DNA from: a virus
Length of the DNA: 64,000 nt
Reading direction: 5' to 3' (one strand)
Virus record (IMG/VR): IMGVR_UViG_3300037010_001275
Coordinates: 30,985-94,984 of that record
The translations under genes were made by a program, and so were the position numbers. Below the pieces are notes generated by a model. It did not search any database, was not told the DNA's origin, and saw nothing but the letters and a program-made list of their open reading frames with translations. Numbering within the stretch: the first letter of the stretch is position 1; each line of letters opens with the position of its first letter. Below, piece after piece: positions 8,589 through 16,175 of the stretch.

Positions 8589-8606
8589 TTTTGTTTTAGA
8601 AAGTTA

Positions 8607-8645
8607 GACCACTACGAGGAATCCTCGTAGTGGTCTTTTTTTTTT
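8607..8645. terminator. Hairpin terminator
   Basis: GACCACTACGAG and complement at 8607-8635, followed by ten T. Strong for the plus-strand beta' gene. On the minus strand the hairpin is followed by TAACTTTC, so it is weaker for the convergent peptidase gene. Confidence 0.9.
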
Positions 8646-8646
8646 A

Positions 8647-9264
8647 TTATGTAAGCCCTAGCCGCTTGGCGTAGCTGCGAAATGTGCCACGGAATTCATA
8701 CCTCAACGTCCGGTTTCCTTTAAAATCGTGCGGCGCGGGGATCCGATCATCGCGGAAGAGCTTAATATTAGCAATCTGGAGGATCTCTGCAACGAACGTA
8801 CTACAGATGTACTCGTTCCGGAGGTTCTCATCGTGCTCAAAGATCTTAACACCAGTAAGCTGGTTAATGGTCGCCTTCAACAGTGTAAGTCGTGAGTAGA
8901 AGAACGATCGTCTGTTCTTCATCATGTAGTCGATACGTTCTCTAATTCGGCTTAAGGCTTCCATTGTGACGTCAATAGAATACACGATAAACTCTGCGAG
9001 AGGATCAAATTTGTCAATTGTCTCGATCATGATCGAATTCTCGCCGAGATCGAAAGTGAAGAGCTTCTTTAAGTCTCGGTCAAAGGAAAGCGAAATATGG
9101 TTGTAGTTCTGCCGGGTAATCAGAGATGCCACCTTCGAGAAGGCAGTCTTCGTGTTTGTTAGAACGATGTAGATCTTAGCCTTTACGGCATCCACGGCGT
9201 CTTCGATGCTGATTGAGTCCTCCGTGAGATACCTGATAAAGATCTCGTCGGCTGCTCCGTTCAT
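8647..9264 (-). CDS. Putative papain-like (NlpC/P60-fold, permuted) cysteine peptidase
   Basis: 205 residues. The order of motifs fits the permuted papain-like fold seen in phage and Firmicutes proteins: a strand KIYIVLTNTKTAFSK, then YNHISLSFD with the candidate catalytic His, then near the C-terminus NEYICSTFVAEILQIANI with the candidate Cys, followed by IPAPHDF. Such enzymes cut peptidoglycan amides, acyl or peptide bonds; the substrate here is unknown. The start is ATG 9264 with AAGGAACC. Longer readings lack a binding site. It lies between the RNA polymerase gene and virion genes. Confidence 0.65.
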   Translation of the reverse strand: MNGAADEIFIRYLTEDSISIEDAVDAVKAKIYIVLTNTKTAFSKVASLITRQNYNHISLSFDRDLKKLFTFDLGENSIMIETIDKFDPLAEFIVYSIDVTMEALSRIRERIDYMMKNRRSFFYSRLTLLKATINQLTGVKIFEHDENLRNEYICSTFVAEILQIANIKLFRDDRIPAPHDFKGNRTLRYEFRGTFRSYAKRLGLT

Positions 9265-9343
9265 ATTGGTTCCTTTGAATATACCATCTATTATTAAGTT
9301 ACATCGCCAACAACTAGTTAACGTAATTTGACGAGGAAAAACG

Positions 9344-10639
9344 ATGGCAAATCTGAAGGCCACCGTGTTCCCCACCGTCGGCTCGGGGGTGATGCTCGGA
9401 AGCATCACCGGGATTGTAAAGAACCACATCCTCTCTAAGCTGCCAAAGGGGTTCATCAAGTACACATACATCAAGAACTCCATCCCCTCCGTCACGGAGC
9501 AGATGAACAACGAGGAAGCAAACCTTGTGAAGGAGCGGCCCACTCTCTCAATAGGTCTCAACTACTCCTTTAATAATGACGCTGCGTCACAGGGCGACCA
9601 GTTCCAGTGGGGCATGAGCAAGATCCCAGTCGGCGTGTACATGTATGACTCGATCTACACGAAAATTTTCTACAACGAGCAGGACTGCATCTACCTCTCG
9701 ACGATCGATGAGCGCACAAAGCTTGTCTACGACGTGGCGATCCGCCTCGATTCTGAAACGCAAGCGTACAACCTGATGAACTACATGCGGGCGTACATTG
9801 GCGTAGGTCGCCCATATTACCTGAGTCGGGTAAACATTGAGACCCCGATCCCTTTCGAGTGCCTCATTATGATCTCCGCCGGTAAGGGCTTTGATCTGAA
9901 GAGCCCGGTGGGCCGTCAGGCGTTCCATGAATACCTATCGAAGTGGTCCGGTGGGCGAGTCACCTACAAGAGGAACCTCTCTAGTGGGAACTACAACTAC
10001 TTCCTGCTCTACAACGCCAACATCCTCTGCAAGATCCCCGACGCTCCGACGATTGAGAAGAATATGGAGGGTAAATCTGTTATAAATACAGACATGCGTC
10101 TCCAGCTTGAGGTCGAGTTCCCGACATTTACTAACTTCATTACCGAGCGTGAAGAGCTATCGCCGGTAGACGACGGAATGAAAGATATGGTCGACGACTC
10201 CAGCACTGCGGTTATCTACAATTTTACTTCTCAGATGCCGGTGATGCGGATGTTGGGGGAAAAGACGCTAGTCTCACACTTCGAGGTCGTGACGGGCCTT
10301 AATGAGACAGTTGATGAGACTTCCTTTGAGGAGGCGCTACAGCCACGCATCATGTTCTTCATCCAGCATCAAAAGCAGTACCTCGGCGCTGACCCGGATG
10401 CAATCAAGCGTCATATAAAGATTAGCGTGATCCGCGACACGGAGCTGCTCGTGGAGGACCTGGATTACGAGGTCGATTGGGGAGGTTATACTGTGCGGAT
10501 CCTCAACCCAATGCTGAATTACGTTTATCGCTTTGCATTCTACATAGATCTCGTGAAGTATAACCAGATCATGGAGGTTCACGACTCGCTCGGCCTGCGA
10601 CAGTACGAGCAAGTCAATAAGGTCAAAGAAATCCTTTGA
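9344..10639 (+). CDS. Probable virion structural protein, 431 residues
   Basis: Large beta-rich protein with no signal peptide. Segments such as RPTLSIGLNYSFNN, VYMYDSIYTKIFYNEQD and RLQLEVEFPTFTNF alternate strands, and the C-terminal part (KISVIRDTELLVEDLDYEVD) looks like an immunoglobulin-like domain. Followed by two more structural-looking genes, which together probably form a head, neck or tail module. Exact role not recognised. Start ATG 9344 has GAGGAAAAACG upstream. Confidence 0.6.
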   Translation: MANLKATVFPTVGSGVMLGSITGIVKNHILSKLPKGFIKYTYIKNSIPSVTEQMNNEEANLVKERPTLSIGLNYSFNNDAASQGDQFQWGMSKIPVGVYMYDSIYTKIFYNEQDCIYLSTIDERTKLVYDVAIRLDSETQAYNLMNYMRAYIGVGRPYYLSRVNIETPIPFECLIMISAGKGFDLKSPVGRQAFHEYLSKWSGGRVTYKRNLSSGNYNYFLLYNANILCKIPDAPTIEKNMEGKSVINTDMRLQLEVEFPTFTNFITEREELSPVDDGMKDMVDDSSTAVIYNFTSQMPVMRMLGEKTLVSHFEVVTGLNETVDETSFEEALQPRIMFFIQHQKQYLGADPDAIKRHIKISVIRDTELLVEDLDYEVDWGGYTVRILNPMLNYVYRFAFYIDLVKYNQIMEVHDSLGLRQYEQVNKVKEIL

Positions 10640-10695
10640 TTATATACCTAACAAATCTTTAGTTAATCTTTCCTGACCCTATAAAGGAAAAAGTC

Positions 10696-12375
10696 ATGCC
10701 CAATGCAACCAATTTCCGCCATGATTTGGCGGGGAAGGTATACCAGCTCAGCCAGTACTCTGCCTTGCAGCCGGTAGCCGACAAGAACTTCGACGTGACA
10801 AAGATGAATGAACGGTTCATCAAACTGCACAATGCTGTCCGCGTCTGCTTTGACGCCATCGCCGACCTCGCTTCCCGCGACACTACATTCCTGCCGTCTT
10901 TCTTTCAAGGATTTGTTAATCCGGTGTACGTTAAGTCTGTCACGTACGCAGACAAATCGCTCTATACACTGGTGAATGGTTTCAACAGCAACGGAACACC
11001 GGTTTCTTTCCCGGAGGAGCGCATTGTTTACTCTTTTCCAGATATTGGTGATATCACTACCGAAGACTACGAATACATGATGTTCCAAAACGGCGCTTCC
11101 GTCGAGCCGAGCAGCTACACTGTTGACAACAGCGCTTTCGGTGTCAAGGCGTATATCAAGTCTGCGTACGTGGCGAACAATGACACTTGGACGCTTGCGG
11201 TGCATCGCGTTTTCAATCGTAACTACCAAATGTACAAGAAGGTCTTCTCTGGAGTCTCTAGCGGCTTGACGGAGATCATCGATGTGCCAGCGAACTTCCC
11301 GAACTTCTACGACTCACGCTACCTGCGCGTTGCCGTCCGTTCCGGCTCTGGTCAGTTCTACGACATCATCGACCCATCTAAGTACAGCATTGTCTACGAC
11401 TCTGCCAACCAAAAGGTCCGTGTTGTTATTGACAGCTCGATCAAGTTTGCTCAATTCGACACGATGATTGTGTTCGACTGCACCTCCTTCTGGAAGAACA
11501 CGGTATATGGTACTAGCTCCTCGTCCGAGGTGGCTCCACCAAGTTCCATTGCCTTGACCCAAACGCTCACTAGTGGTGAGAAAGTGCCGGTTGGCATTAT
11601 GTTCTATCGTGATCTGGACATCTGGTTTAACGGTCGGCATCTCGTCCCCGGAAAGCATTTCGTGGTCTCGCCCGGCTTCTCCAACGGTGCCGGTAACAAC
11701 AGTCAATGGTATATTGACTTCTTGTTTACTCTACCAGAGAATACGGCTTACCGTGTGGACATTATGAAAAACGTGCCATATATTCCAGGCGAGTCAACTT
11801 ACGTTTACAAGGAAGAGATCGATCCGAAGGGTGTCGAGTATATTGACTCCAACAAGTTCCCAGTCTTCTCCGGCATGGGCGAGATGTACATCAACGGCTA
11901 CTTCATTGATCCGAAGAATATCGCGGCAGCTCATAAGAACGTGATGCTAGTCAATAATGTGACGGACACGAAGGAATTCTTCTTCAAGATGATGCCTCCG
12001 GTCACGAATGTCACGAGCTCCATGTTGGATGAGCACATGCGTCGTCCTACCGAGTTCGATCAGACCGTCGAGGCACTTGGCGGCGTTAGTGAGCTGATTG
12101 CCCGACTGAAGGTCAACCGTGCCGACATTTCCAGCTCCGATCGTGATGACCTGATCTCCGCTCTTGGTGGTGCAGTCATGCCGATTGAAGCTGTGGTTTC
12201 CGGTGATGCTGCTAATTATGTCAGCACATCTTTCGCCTCTGCGACTGCCGACTTCGATATGGATGCTAACGTCGCGTTGCCTGATGCGGCCTGGGATATC
12301 TCCATTCTCACGACGGATGCTATCATCGATTCCAATGTCTACGTCCAGAATAGTGTGATGCTCGACTGCAACTAA
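10696..12375 (+). CDS. Probable virion structural protein, 559 residues
   Basis: Strand-rich, Ser/Thr/Asp-rich protein with a short helical start (NERFIKLHNAVRVCFDAI). Repeated surface-protein-like blocks occur: EYMMFQNGASVEPSSYTVD, DSRYLRVAVRSGSGQFYDII, LDIWFNGRHLVPGKHF. The end is Asp/Ala-rich (VYVQNSVMLDCN). This composition fits a tail, fibre or neck adaptor protein. Binding site AAAGGAAA; 56 bases from the upstream gene and 12 bases before the next, so co-transcribed. Confidence 0.6.
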   Translation: MPNATNFRHDLAGKVYQLSQYSALQPVADKNFDVTKMNERFIKLHNAVRVCFDAIADLASRDTTFLPSFFQGFVNPVYVKSVTYADKSLYTLVNGFNSNGTPVSFPEERIVYSFPDIGDITTEDYEYMMFQNGASVEPSSYTVDNSAFGVKAYIKSAYVANNDTWTLAVHRVFNRNYQMYKKVFSGVSSGLTEIIDVPANFPNFYDSRYLRVAVRSGSGQFYDIIDPSKYSIVYDSANQKVRVVIDSSIKFAQFDTMIVFDCTSFWKNTVYGTSSSSEVAPPSSIALTQTLTSGEKVPVGIMFYRDLDIWFNGRHLVPGKHFVVSPGFSNGAGNNSQWYIDFLFTLPENTAYRVDIMKNVPYIPGESTYVYKEEIDPKGVEYIDSNKFPVFSGMGEMYINGYFIDPKNIAAAHKNVMLVNNVTDTKEFFFKMMPPVTNVTSSMLDEHMRRPTEFDQTVEALGGVSELIARLKVNRADISSSDRDDLISALGGAVMPIEAVVSGDAANYVSTSFASATADFDMDANVALPDAAWDISILTTDAIIDSNVYVQNSVMLDCN

Positions 12376-12387
12376 TTGAGATGAACG

Positions 12388-13356
12388 ATGAAGAAATCCA
12401 TTCGGGACACCTACGTCTACAAGGTCCTCGATCTGGAAGCGACTGTCAAGAACTGTGGGGTGGTCAACTCCAGCCTCGACAAGTATGTCCTGAGCAAGGA
12501 CGTCGTCGAGGCCATCTTGAGCGAGATGAAGTTTAAGATTAGCTTCCCATCTAAGCAACTCGTCATCGATGAGATTAAGGCGGGACATATCACGTTGGTT
12601 GACACTTCGCTGGTGTCGTCTCTGCCGACGTGGATGATCACCGCCGATGGTGTGTCTATCAAGACCGCCGTCGTGAACCTCTTCGGGAAGATCAAGATCC
12701 GCGAGGATGGCACTGCGCAGTTCAATATCCGGGAGGTCTTCGCCCTTGCGGTGATCGCCCTAACGGTGCGCGAGTTCTACCTCAAAGAGGCCAAGATTGT
12801 CAACAACCTGAACATTACGAAACTCGCTGTCGCGATCTATGAGCGCATGATATACCGCGTACTCGACGTGCTGTTCTCGCTCGATGTCGGACCCGAGTGG
12901 CTCCGCAATTCCATTAAGGTCGATATTCGAATCTTCGCTGCGTACTATCTGATGGAGAAGCGGTTCAACTCCGTCTCCGACTACGATAACGTGTATAACT
13001 ACATTCTCAAGGACGTTCTCCGTAACGTCGATCCTGCGCAGTATCTCGCCAAGGTCGCCGCCGGGGGCGGTCAGGTCTTCGACGCTGAGAAGTACTCCTC
13101 ACTACCGACGTTCATTGAGTGTCTGTCGAAAGTCCATCCGATCCTCAAGGACTTGGACGTCACGATGTTCCTCCGTAAATTCATTATGATGTACGGTGAG
13201 AAAGCCTTACTCATGATTGAGAACTACCAGTACTTCCTCGCATATGTCTTCTCGGTGACCCTCTCAGGTAACATTGTGAAGGACTTTGCTCTGGAGGCTC
13301 CTGTAGGCAAGGAGGGTATCCAGCTATACAACTCGTATTTTGAGCTTGTGAAGTAA
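12388..13356 (+). CDS. Hypothetical protein in structural block, 322 residues
   Basis: Mostly helical, soluble protein beginning MKKSIRDTYVYKVLDLEA. No recognisable motif. A hydrophobic helix (FALAVIALTVREFYL) is too short and interrupted to be called a membrane segment. It follows the structural gene at 10696 by 12 bases and ends before a hairpin, so it closes this operon. It may be a chaperone or virion component; function unknown. Confidence 0.65.
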   Translation: MKKSIRDTYVYKVLDLEATVKNCGVVNSSLDKYVLSKDVVEAILSEMKFKISFPSKQLVIDEIKAGHITLVDTSLVSSLPTWMITADGVSIKTAVVNLFGKIKIREDGTAQFNIREVFALAVIALTVREFYLKEAKIVNNLNITKLAVAIYERMIYRVLDVLFSLDVGPEWLRNSIKVDIRIFAAYYLMEKRFNSVSDYDNVYNYILKDVLRNVDPAQYLAKVAAGGGQVFDAEKYSSLPTFIECLSKVHPILKDLDVTMFLRKFIMMYGEKALLMIENYQYFLAYVFSVTLSGNIVKDFALEAPVGKEGIQLYNSYFELVK

Positions 13357-13360
13357 GATA

Positions 13361-13405
13361 ATATGAACCGATGGGCCGATCAATGGTCTATCGGTTCATA
13401 TTTAT
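13361..13405 (+). terminator. Hairpin after the structural operon
   Basis: ATATGAACCGAT (13361-13372) pairs perfectly with 13390-13401 around a partly paired loop, followed by a short T-rich stretch. The T-run is weak, so it may be an RNA stability hairpin rather than a full terminator. Confidence 0.55.
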
Positions 13406-13468
13406 GCGGTACTAAGTGTTATTTTTAATGAGTAAACACCCAGTTAGATTAACAATTGCGAGGTTTCT

Positions 13469-13915
13469 ATGATCCGAACCCTAGTTGAGCGAATCAGCAA
13501 TTTCTGGTTGCGCCGGAAAATCCATCAGCGACGAAAGCTGACACCACTCGAGGTCCTTCGTGTCGCTAGCTCGCCAAGGCTGATGCAAGAAGCTACAGAT
13601 TATGGTATTCGGCTTGTCTTATTTCTACCGCCGTCCGTTGTCGTCACAGGTCTGGAAAACCTAAGACTAGAAGGCGACGTTCGCATTCACTGTACACGGT
13701 CAATGATGGTTAGTACCACCAAGCGGCTTCACATCAACCCAAAAGACTATAAGAATACGAGATTTGTTAGCGCGAGGGAAATTGAAGAGTATGATCATTA
13801 TGCCGTCACTCATGCAGAAGAACTGTTACCATCCGTAGCTGGAGAAGTGATTCCGCATGATTTGAAGTCTCGTTTAGATAGTACACTCGGCTGTGGGTGT
13901 CATTCGGTTAAATAA
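13469..13915 (+). CDS. Hypothetical protein, 148 residues
   Basis: Basic N-terminus (MIRTLVERISNFWLRRKIHQ), a short hydrophobic stretch YGIRLVLFLPPSVVV, and a Cys-containing tail ending GCGCHSVK. The C-terminal CGCH could bind metal or be lipid-modified, but this is speculation. Binding site GAGG. It begins the small cluster that leads to the PAAR tip gene. Confidence 0.6.
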   Translation: MIRTLVERISNFWLRRKIHQRRKLTPLEVLRVASSPRLMQEATDYGIRLVLFLPPSVVVTGLENLRLEGDVRIHCTRSMMVSTTKRLHINPKDYKNTRFVSAREIEEYDHYAVTHAEELLPSVAGEVIPHDLKSRLDSTLGCGCHSVK

Positions 13916-13926
13916 AGGAAATCGAT

Positions 13927-14061
13927 ATGTCAACAGATAGTTTACTGAGTTGCAGTTTGACGGTTTCACTGTTTAGTACGAATAGCAACATCTTCGAAGT
14001 GATTGGCATTACAGCTGGTATGTCTGGTATGTTAAATTTGATGACGGAGCAAGAGGGATAA
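13927..14061 (+). CDS. Small 44-residue protein before the PAAR gene
   Basis: ATG 13927 has AAAGGAAA upstream. The protein begins MSTDSLLSCS and ends LNLMTEQEG. It has a Gly/Met-rich middle (ITAGMSGMLNLM) but no clear membrane helix. The stop is one base before the PAAR start, so the two are translated together. Function unknown; perhaps a partner of the spike tip. Confidence 0.6.
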   Translation: MSTDSLLSCSLTVSLFSTNSNIFEVIGITAGMSGMLNLMTEQEG

Positions 14062-14062
14062 C

Positions 14063-14347
14063 ATGCCAGCTGTTGTTAGATTAGGAGATGTATGTACTGG
14101 TCACGGCTGCTTTGGATCTAGACCTAACGTACAAGGTAGCAACGACACCTTTGTTAACGGTATACCAGTTCATAGACAGACTGATGCCTGGGCGTCTCAT
14201 TGTTGTGGTCCTCCATGTCATTCCTCAGTTCTGGCCGCTGGATCTGCTGTTACATATGTCAACGGTCTTCAACTCGGAAGAATCGGAGATCCAGTAGCAT
14301 GCGGGAGCGCATGTGCTACCGGATCTCCCGATACGTTTTCTGGATGA
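14063..14347 (+). CDS. PAAR-domain spike tip protein
   Basis: 94 residues, entirely a PAAR repeat domain. It starts MPAVVRLGDVCTGHGC and continues through VNGIPVHRQTDAWASHCC, AAGSAVTYVNGLQLGRIGD and ACATGSPDTFSG. The regular Gly, His and Cys positions are those that bind a metal at the cone tip. PAAR proteins sharpen the trimeric spike of contractile tails. The expected partner is the spike at 1999-2799. Length and glycine-rich end are normal for a stand-alone PAAR protein. Confidence 0.93.
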   Translation: MPAVVRLGDVCTGHGCFGSRPNVQGSNDTFVNGIPVHRQTDAWASHCCGPPCHSSVLAAGSAVTYVNGLQLGRIGDPVACGSACATGSPDTFSG

Positions 14348-14546
14348 AGAAATAAAGTTCCACAGCGAAATATAGCAGGTTGGCCTCAAAGATCAAAGAT
14401 TGGTTACAATGCAACGAGTTCCATTCGAGGCTGAACTGTATTAATTACCCGTAAGGGAAACAGGGCTCGATCCGGTATATCAGCTGCGACCGAGCCCACT
14501 GCATCAACGAAGCACTCTCATAAGTCCATAAATGAAAGGAGATACA

Positions 14547-14966
14547 ATGTCTGGCATTAATCAGCAATTCCTCGAACGCATCGCCAAAGTTTGTCACGAG
14601 GCCAACCGCGCCTATTGCATTGCCATGGGCGATCTATCTCAGTTGCCTTGGGCTAAGGCCCCGGATTGTCAAAGGTCTAGCGTCATCGACGGTGTCCGCT
14701 TCAACATCGATAATCCAGACGCCACACCGGAGAATAGCCACGAGAATTGGCTCAAGCAGAAGCAAGAAGAAGGTTGGACGTACGGCCCAATTAAGGACGA
14801 TGAAAAGAAACAGCATCCCTGCTGCGTCCCGTACTCCGACCTTCCAGTTGAGCAGAAGGCCAAGGATTACATCTTCCAGGCTATCGTCCGCGCAATGTAC
14901 GTCCCGACCGTCCTTATCACTGTGGCTGAAAGTCCGAAAAGCGATGGACCAGCTCGTTCTCATTAA
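14547..14966 (+). CDS. RyR-domain protein
   Basis: 139 residues. The block from about 55 to 120 (PENSHENWLKQKQEEGWTYG, DDEKKQHPCCVPYSDLP, EQKAKDYIFQAIV) is a clear RyR domain, named after ryanodine receptors and common as a single-domain protein in large phages. The N-terminal part (IAKVCHEANRAYCIAMGD) matches the phage subfamily. Its role in phages is not established; a ligand-binding function is only inferred from the receptor. ATG 14547 has AAGGAG. The reading frame stops at 14966 while a second frame with coding character runs on to 15175. Confidence 0.88.
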   Translation: MSGINQQFLERIAKVCHEANRAYCIAMGDLSQLPWAKAPDCQRSSVIDGVRFNIDNPDATPENSHENWLKQKQEEGWTYGPIKDDEKKQHPCCVPYSDLPVEQKAKDYIFQAIVRAMYVPTVLITVAESPKSDGPARSH

Positions 14967-15175
14967 GCGAGATTCTCGCCAAGACCGACAAGATCTCCGA
15001 TGGCTGCACGCCAACTGCAATCTTCGTGACAAGCAACAACCGACTGATCAGTGCTCAGCTCACGACATTTGCCGTTCTGCAGCGTATGTTTTACGAAGCC
15101 CTCGACAAGCTCAGTCCAAATCAGGGTCCGGCTGGCAAGCCTCGCATCGGTCCGGGAGCCAAACATGAAGAGTAA
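14930..15175 (+). CDS. Coding-like frame overlapping the RyR gene, no standard start
   Basis: The -1 frame relative to the RyR gene is open from a TGA at 14927 to TAA 15173-15175. It reads as a convincing helical protein (SEILAKTDKISDGCTPTAIF, TTFAVLQRMFYEALDKLSP, ending GPGAKHEE). It has no ATG, GTG or TTG before a GTG well inside. The next gene starts inside its end, as translated neighbours do. It could be reached by -1 frameshifting from the RyR gene, by a rare start (ATT), or be a broken gene. No canonical slippery heptamer is present; only AAAAG at 14937-14941. Confidence 0.4.
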   Translation, partial: KSEKRWTSSFSLSEILAKTDKISDGCTPTAIFVTSNNRLISAQLTTFAVLQRMFYEALDKLSPNQGPAGKPRIGPGAKHEE

Positions 15176-15947
15176 AAACCGTTTTTTCAAGCTCGATCGT
15201 TATGATGAAAAAGATATGTTCGAGGTATGTCTATACTCCGGCCATGCAAACGAGGATTCGAAGTGCCGCCTTGTGCTCTCAGCGTTCGGTTGGTACCTCA
15301 CCTTCTTCCTTCCTCGCTTCATCCGGCCCTACAAGTACTGGGTCGATCTGTCAAAAGCAGATTGGCTCGATTTGGACGGCTACTGGAAAGAAGATGAGCG
15401 GGCATTTGGTCTCTACCTCTTCAAGAACCACTTCAACATCCTCTATGGTCGTCAGTCTACCGAGGGGAATCCTTCGAAGTCGTGGGGCTTCTTTCTCCCT
15501 TGGAATGAATGGCGACACGTCCGGCTCAGCCTGTACGACAAGGATGGTCAGCATTTCTGGACACAGAGCCGAGACGATGACAAGCAGGGCAGCTATTTTC
15601 AGGATGGATCCTATGATCAGCAAACGGAGGCCAAGAAACAGTGTTCGAAGCGCCTTTTCGAGTTTCAAGACTACGATGGCGAAAGGATCACCGTCACGAC
15701 TATGATCCAAGAACGAGAGTGGCTGCGGGGCGTCAAAGCGTTCCGCTGGCTCTCGCGATTCTTTTGTCCGAAGATCCGTCGGCGTCTTGATCTCGAATTC
15801 CACAAGGAGGTCGGACCCCGTAAAGGATCTTGGAAGGGAGGCACTATCGGGCACTCGATTGAGATGCTTCCCGGAGAGCTTCACGAAGCGGCTTTCCGGC
15901 GCTACTGTGAGAAGAACGACATGACCTTTATCCGGGAGATTGTATAA
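15165..15947 (+). CDS. Hypothetical protein, 260 residues
   Basis: Soluble protein rich in Trp, Phe, Arg and Asp. Segments YGRQSTEGNPSKSWGFFLPW and NEWRHVRLSLYDKDGQHFW recall a family of unassigned proteins in other phages, which I cannot name with certainty. The end (LHEAAFRRYCEKNDMTF) is helical. ATG 15165 has GGGAG and overlaps the preceding frame by 11 bases. Function unknown. Confidence 0.65.
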   Translation: MKSKNRFFKLDRYDEKDMFEVCLYSGHANEDSKCRLVLSAFGWYLTFFLPRFIRPYKYWVDLSKADWLDLDGYWKEDERAFGLYLFKNHFNILYGRQSTEGNPSKSWGFFLPWNEWRHVRLSLYDKDGQHFWTQSRDDDKQGSYFQDGSYDQQTEAKKQCSKRLFEFQDYDGERITVTTMIQEREWLRGVKAFRWLSRFFCPKIRRRLDLEFHKEVGPRKGSWKGGTIGHSIEMLPGELHEAAFRRYCEKNDMTFIREIV

Positions 15948-15948
15948 A

Positions 15949-16101
15949 ATGCTGACGGCGGCTTTTTCGACCCTCTTCGGTATCATTATCACCTGTCTAT
16001 AGGTGGTGCCTATAGAGTTTATCTTTGGGATGCTTCTGGAGTTCTGCCTCCAACTCAATCTCGCCGGCACCTACCGATCCCGTCGGCGCAGTAACAGGTG
16101 A
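15949..16101 (+). pseudogene. Possible small membrane peptide split by an amber codon
   Basis: ATG 15949 opens a hydrophobic frame (MLTAAFSTLFGIIITCL) that ends at TAG 16000-16002. The same frame continues with GTG GTG and a second hydrophobic stretch (PIEFIFGMLLEFCLQLNL), ending TYRSRRRSNR at TGA 16099. Together this would be a two-helix membrane protein with a basic tail. It may be a nonsense mutation, or a second gene starting at GTG 16003. TAG is an ordinary stop elsewhere in the window. Confidence 0.35.
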
Positions 16102-16127
16102 ATTCCCCCCCCCCGCAAGAGAAAGCG

Positions 16128-16175
16128 AAAAAAAAAACACCCCCTACGGCCTTGCGGGTCGTAGGGGTGTTTTCA
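16128..16175. terminator. Bidirectional hairpin terminator
   Basis: Ten A at 16128-16137, then ACACCCCCTACG pairing with CGTAGGGGTGT (16160-16170, one bulged C), then TTTTC. It separates the plus-strand block from the convergent RNA polymerase beta gene. Confidence 0.9.

Noticed and set aside
14360-14440. tRNA-like sequence after the PAAR gene
   Set aside because: AGTTC/GAACT ends and a TTCGAGG segment suggested a cloverleaf, but no consistent anticodon and T stems can be drawn. A 7-base-pair GGGCTCG/CGAGCCC hairpin at 14463-14497 is all that remains.
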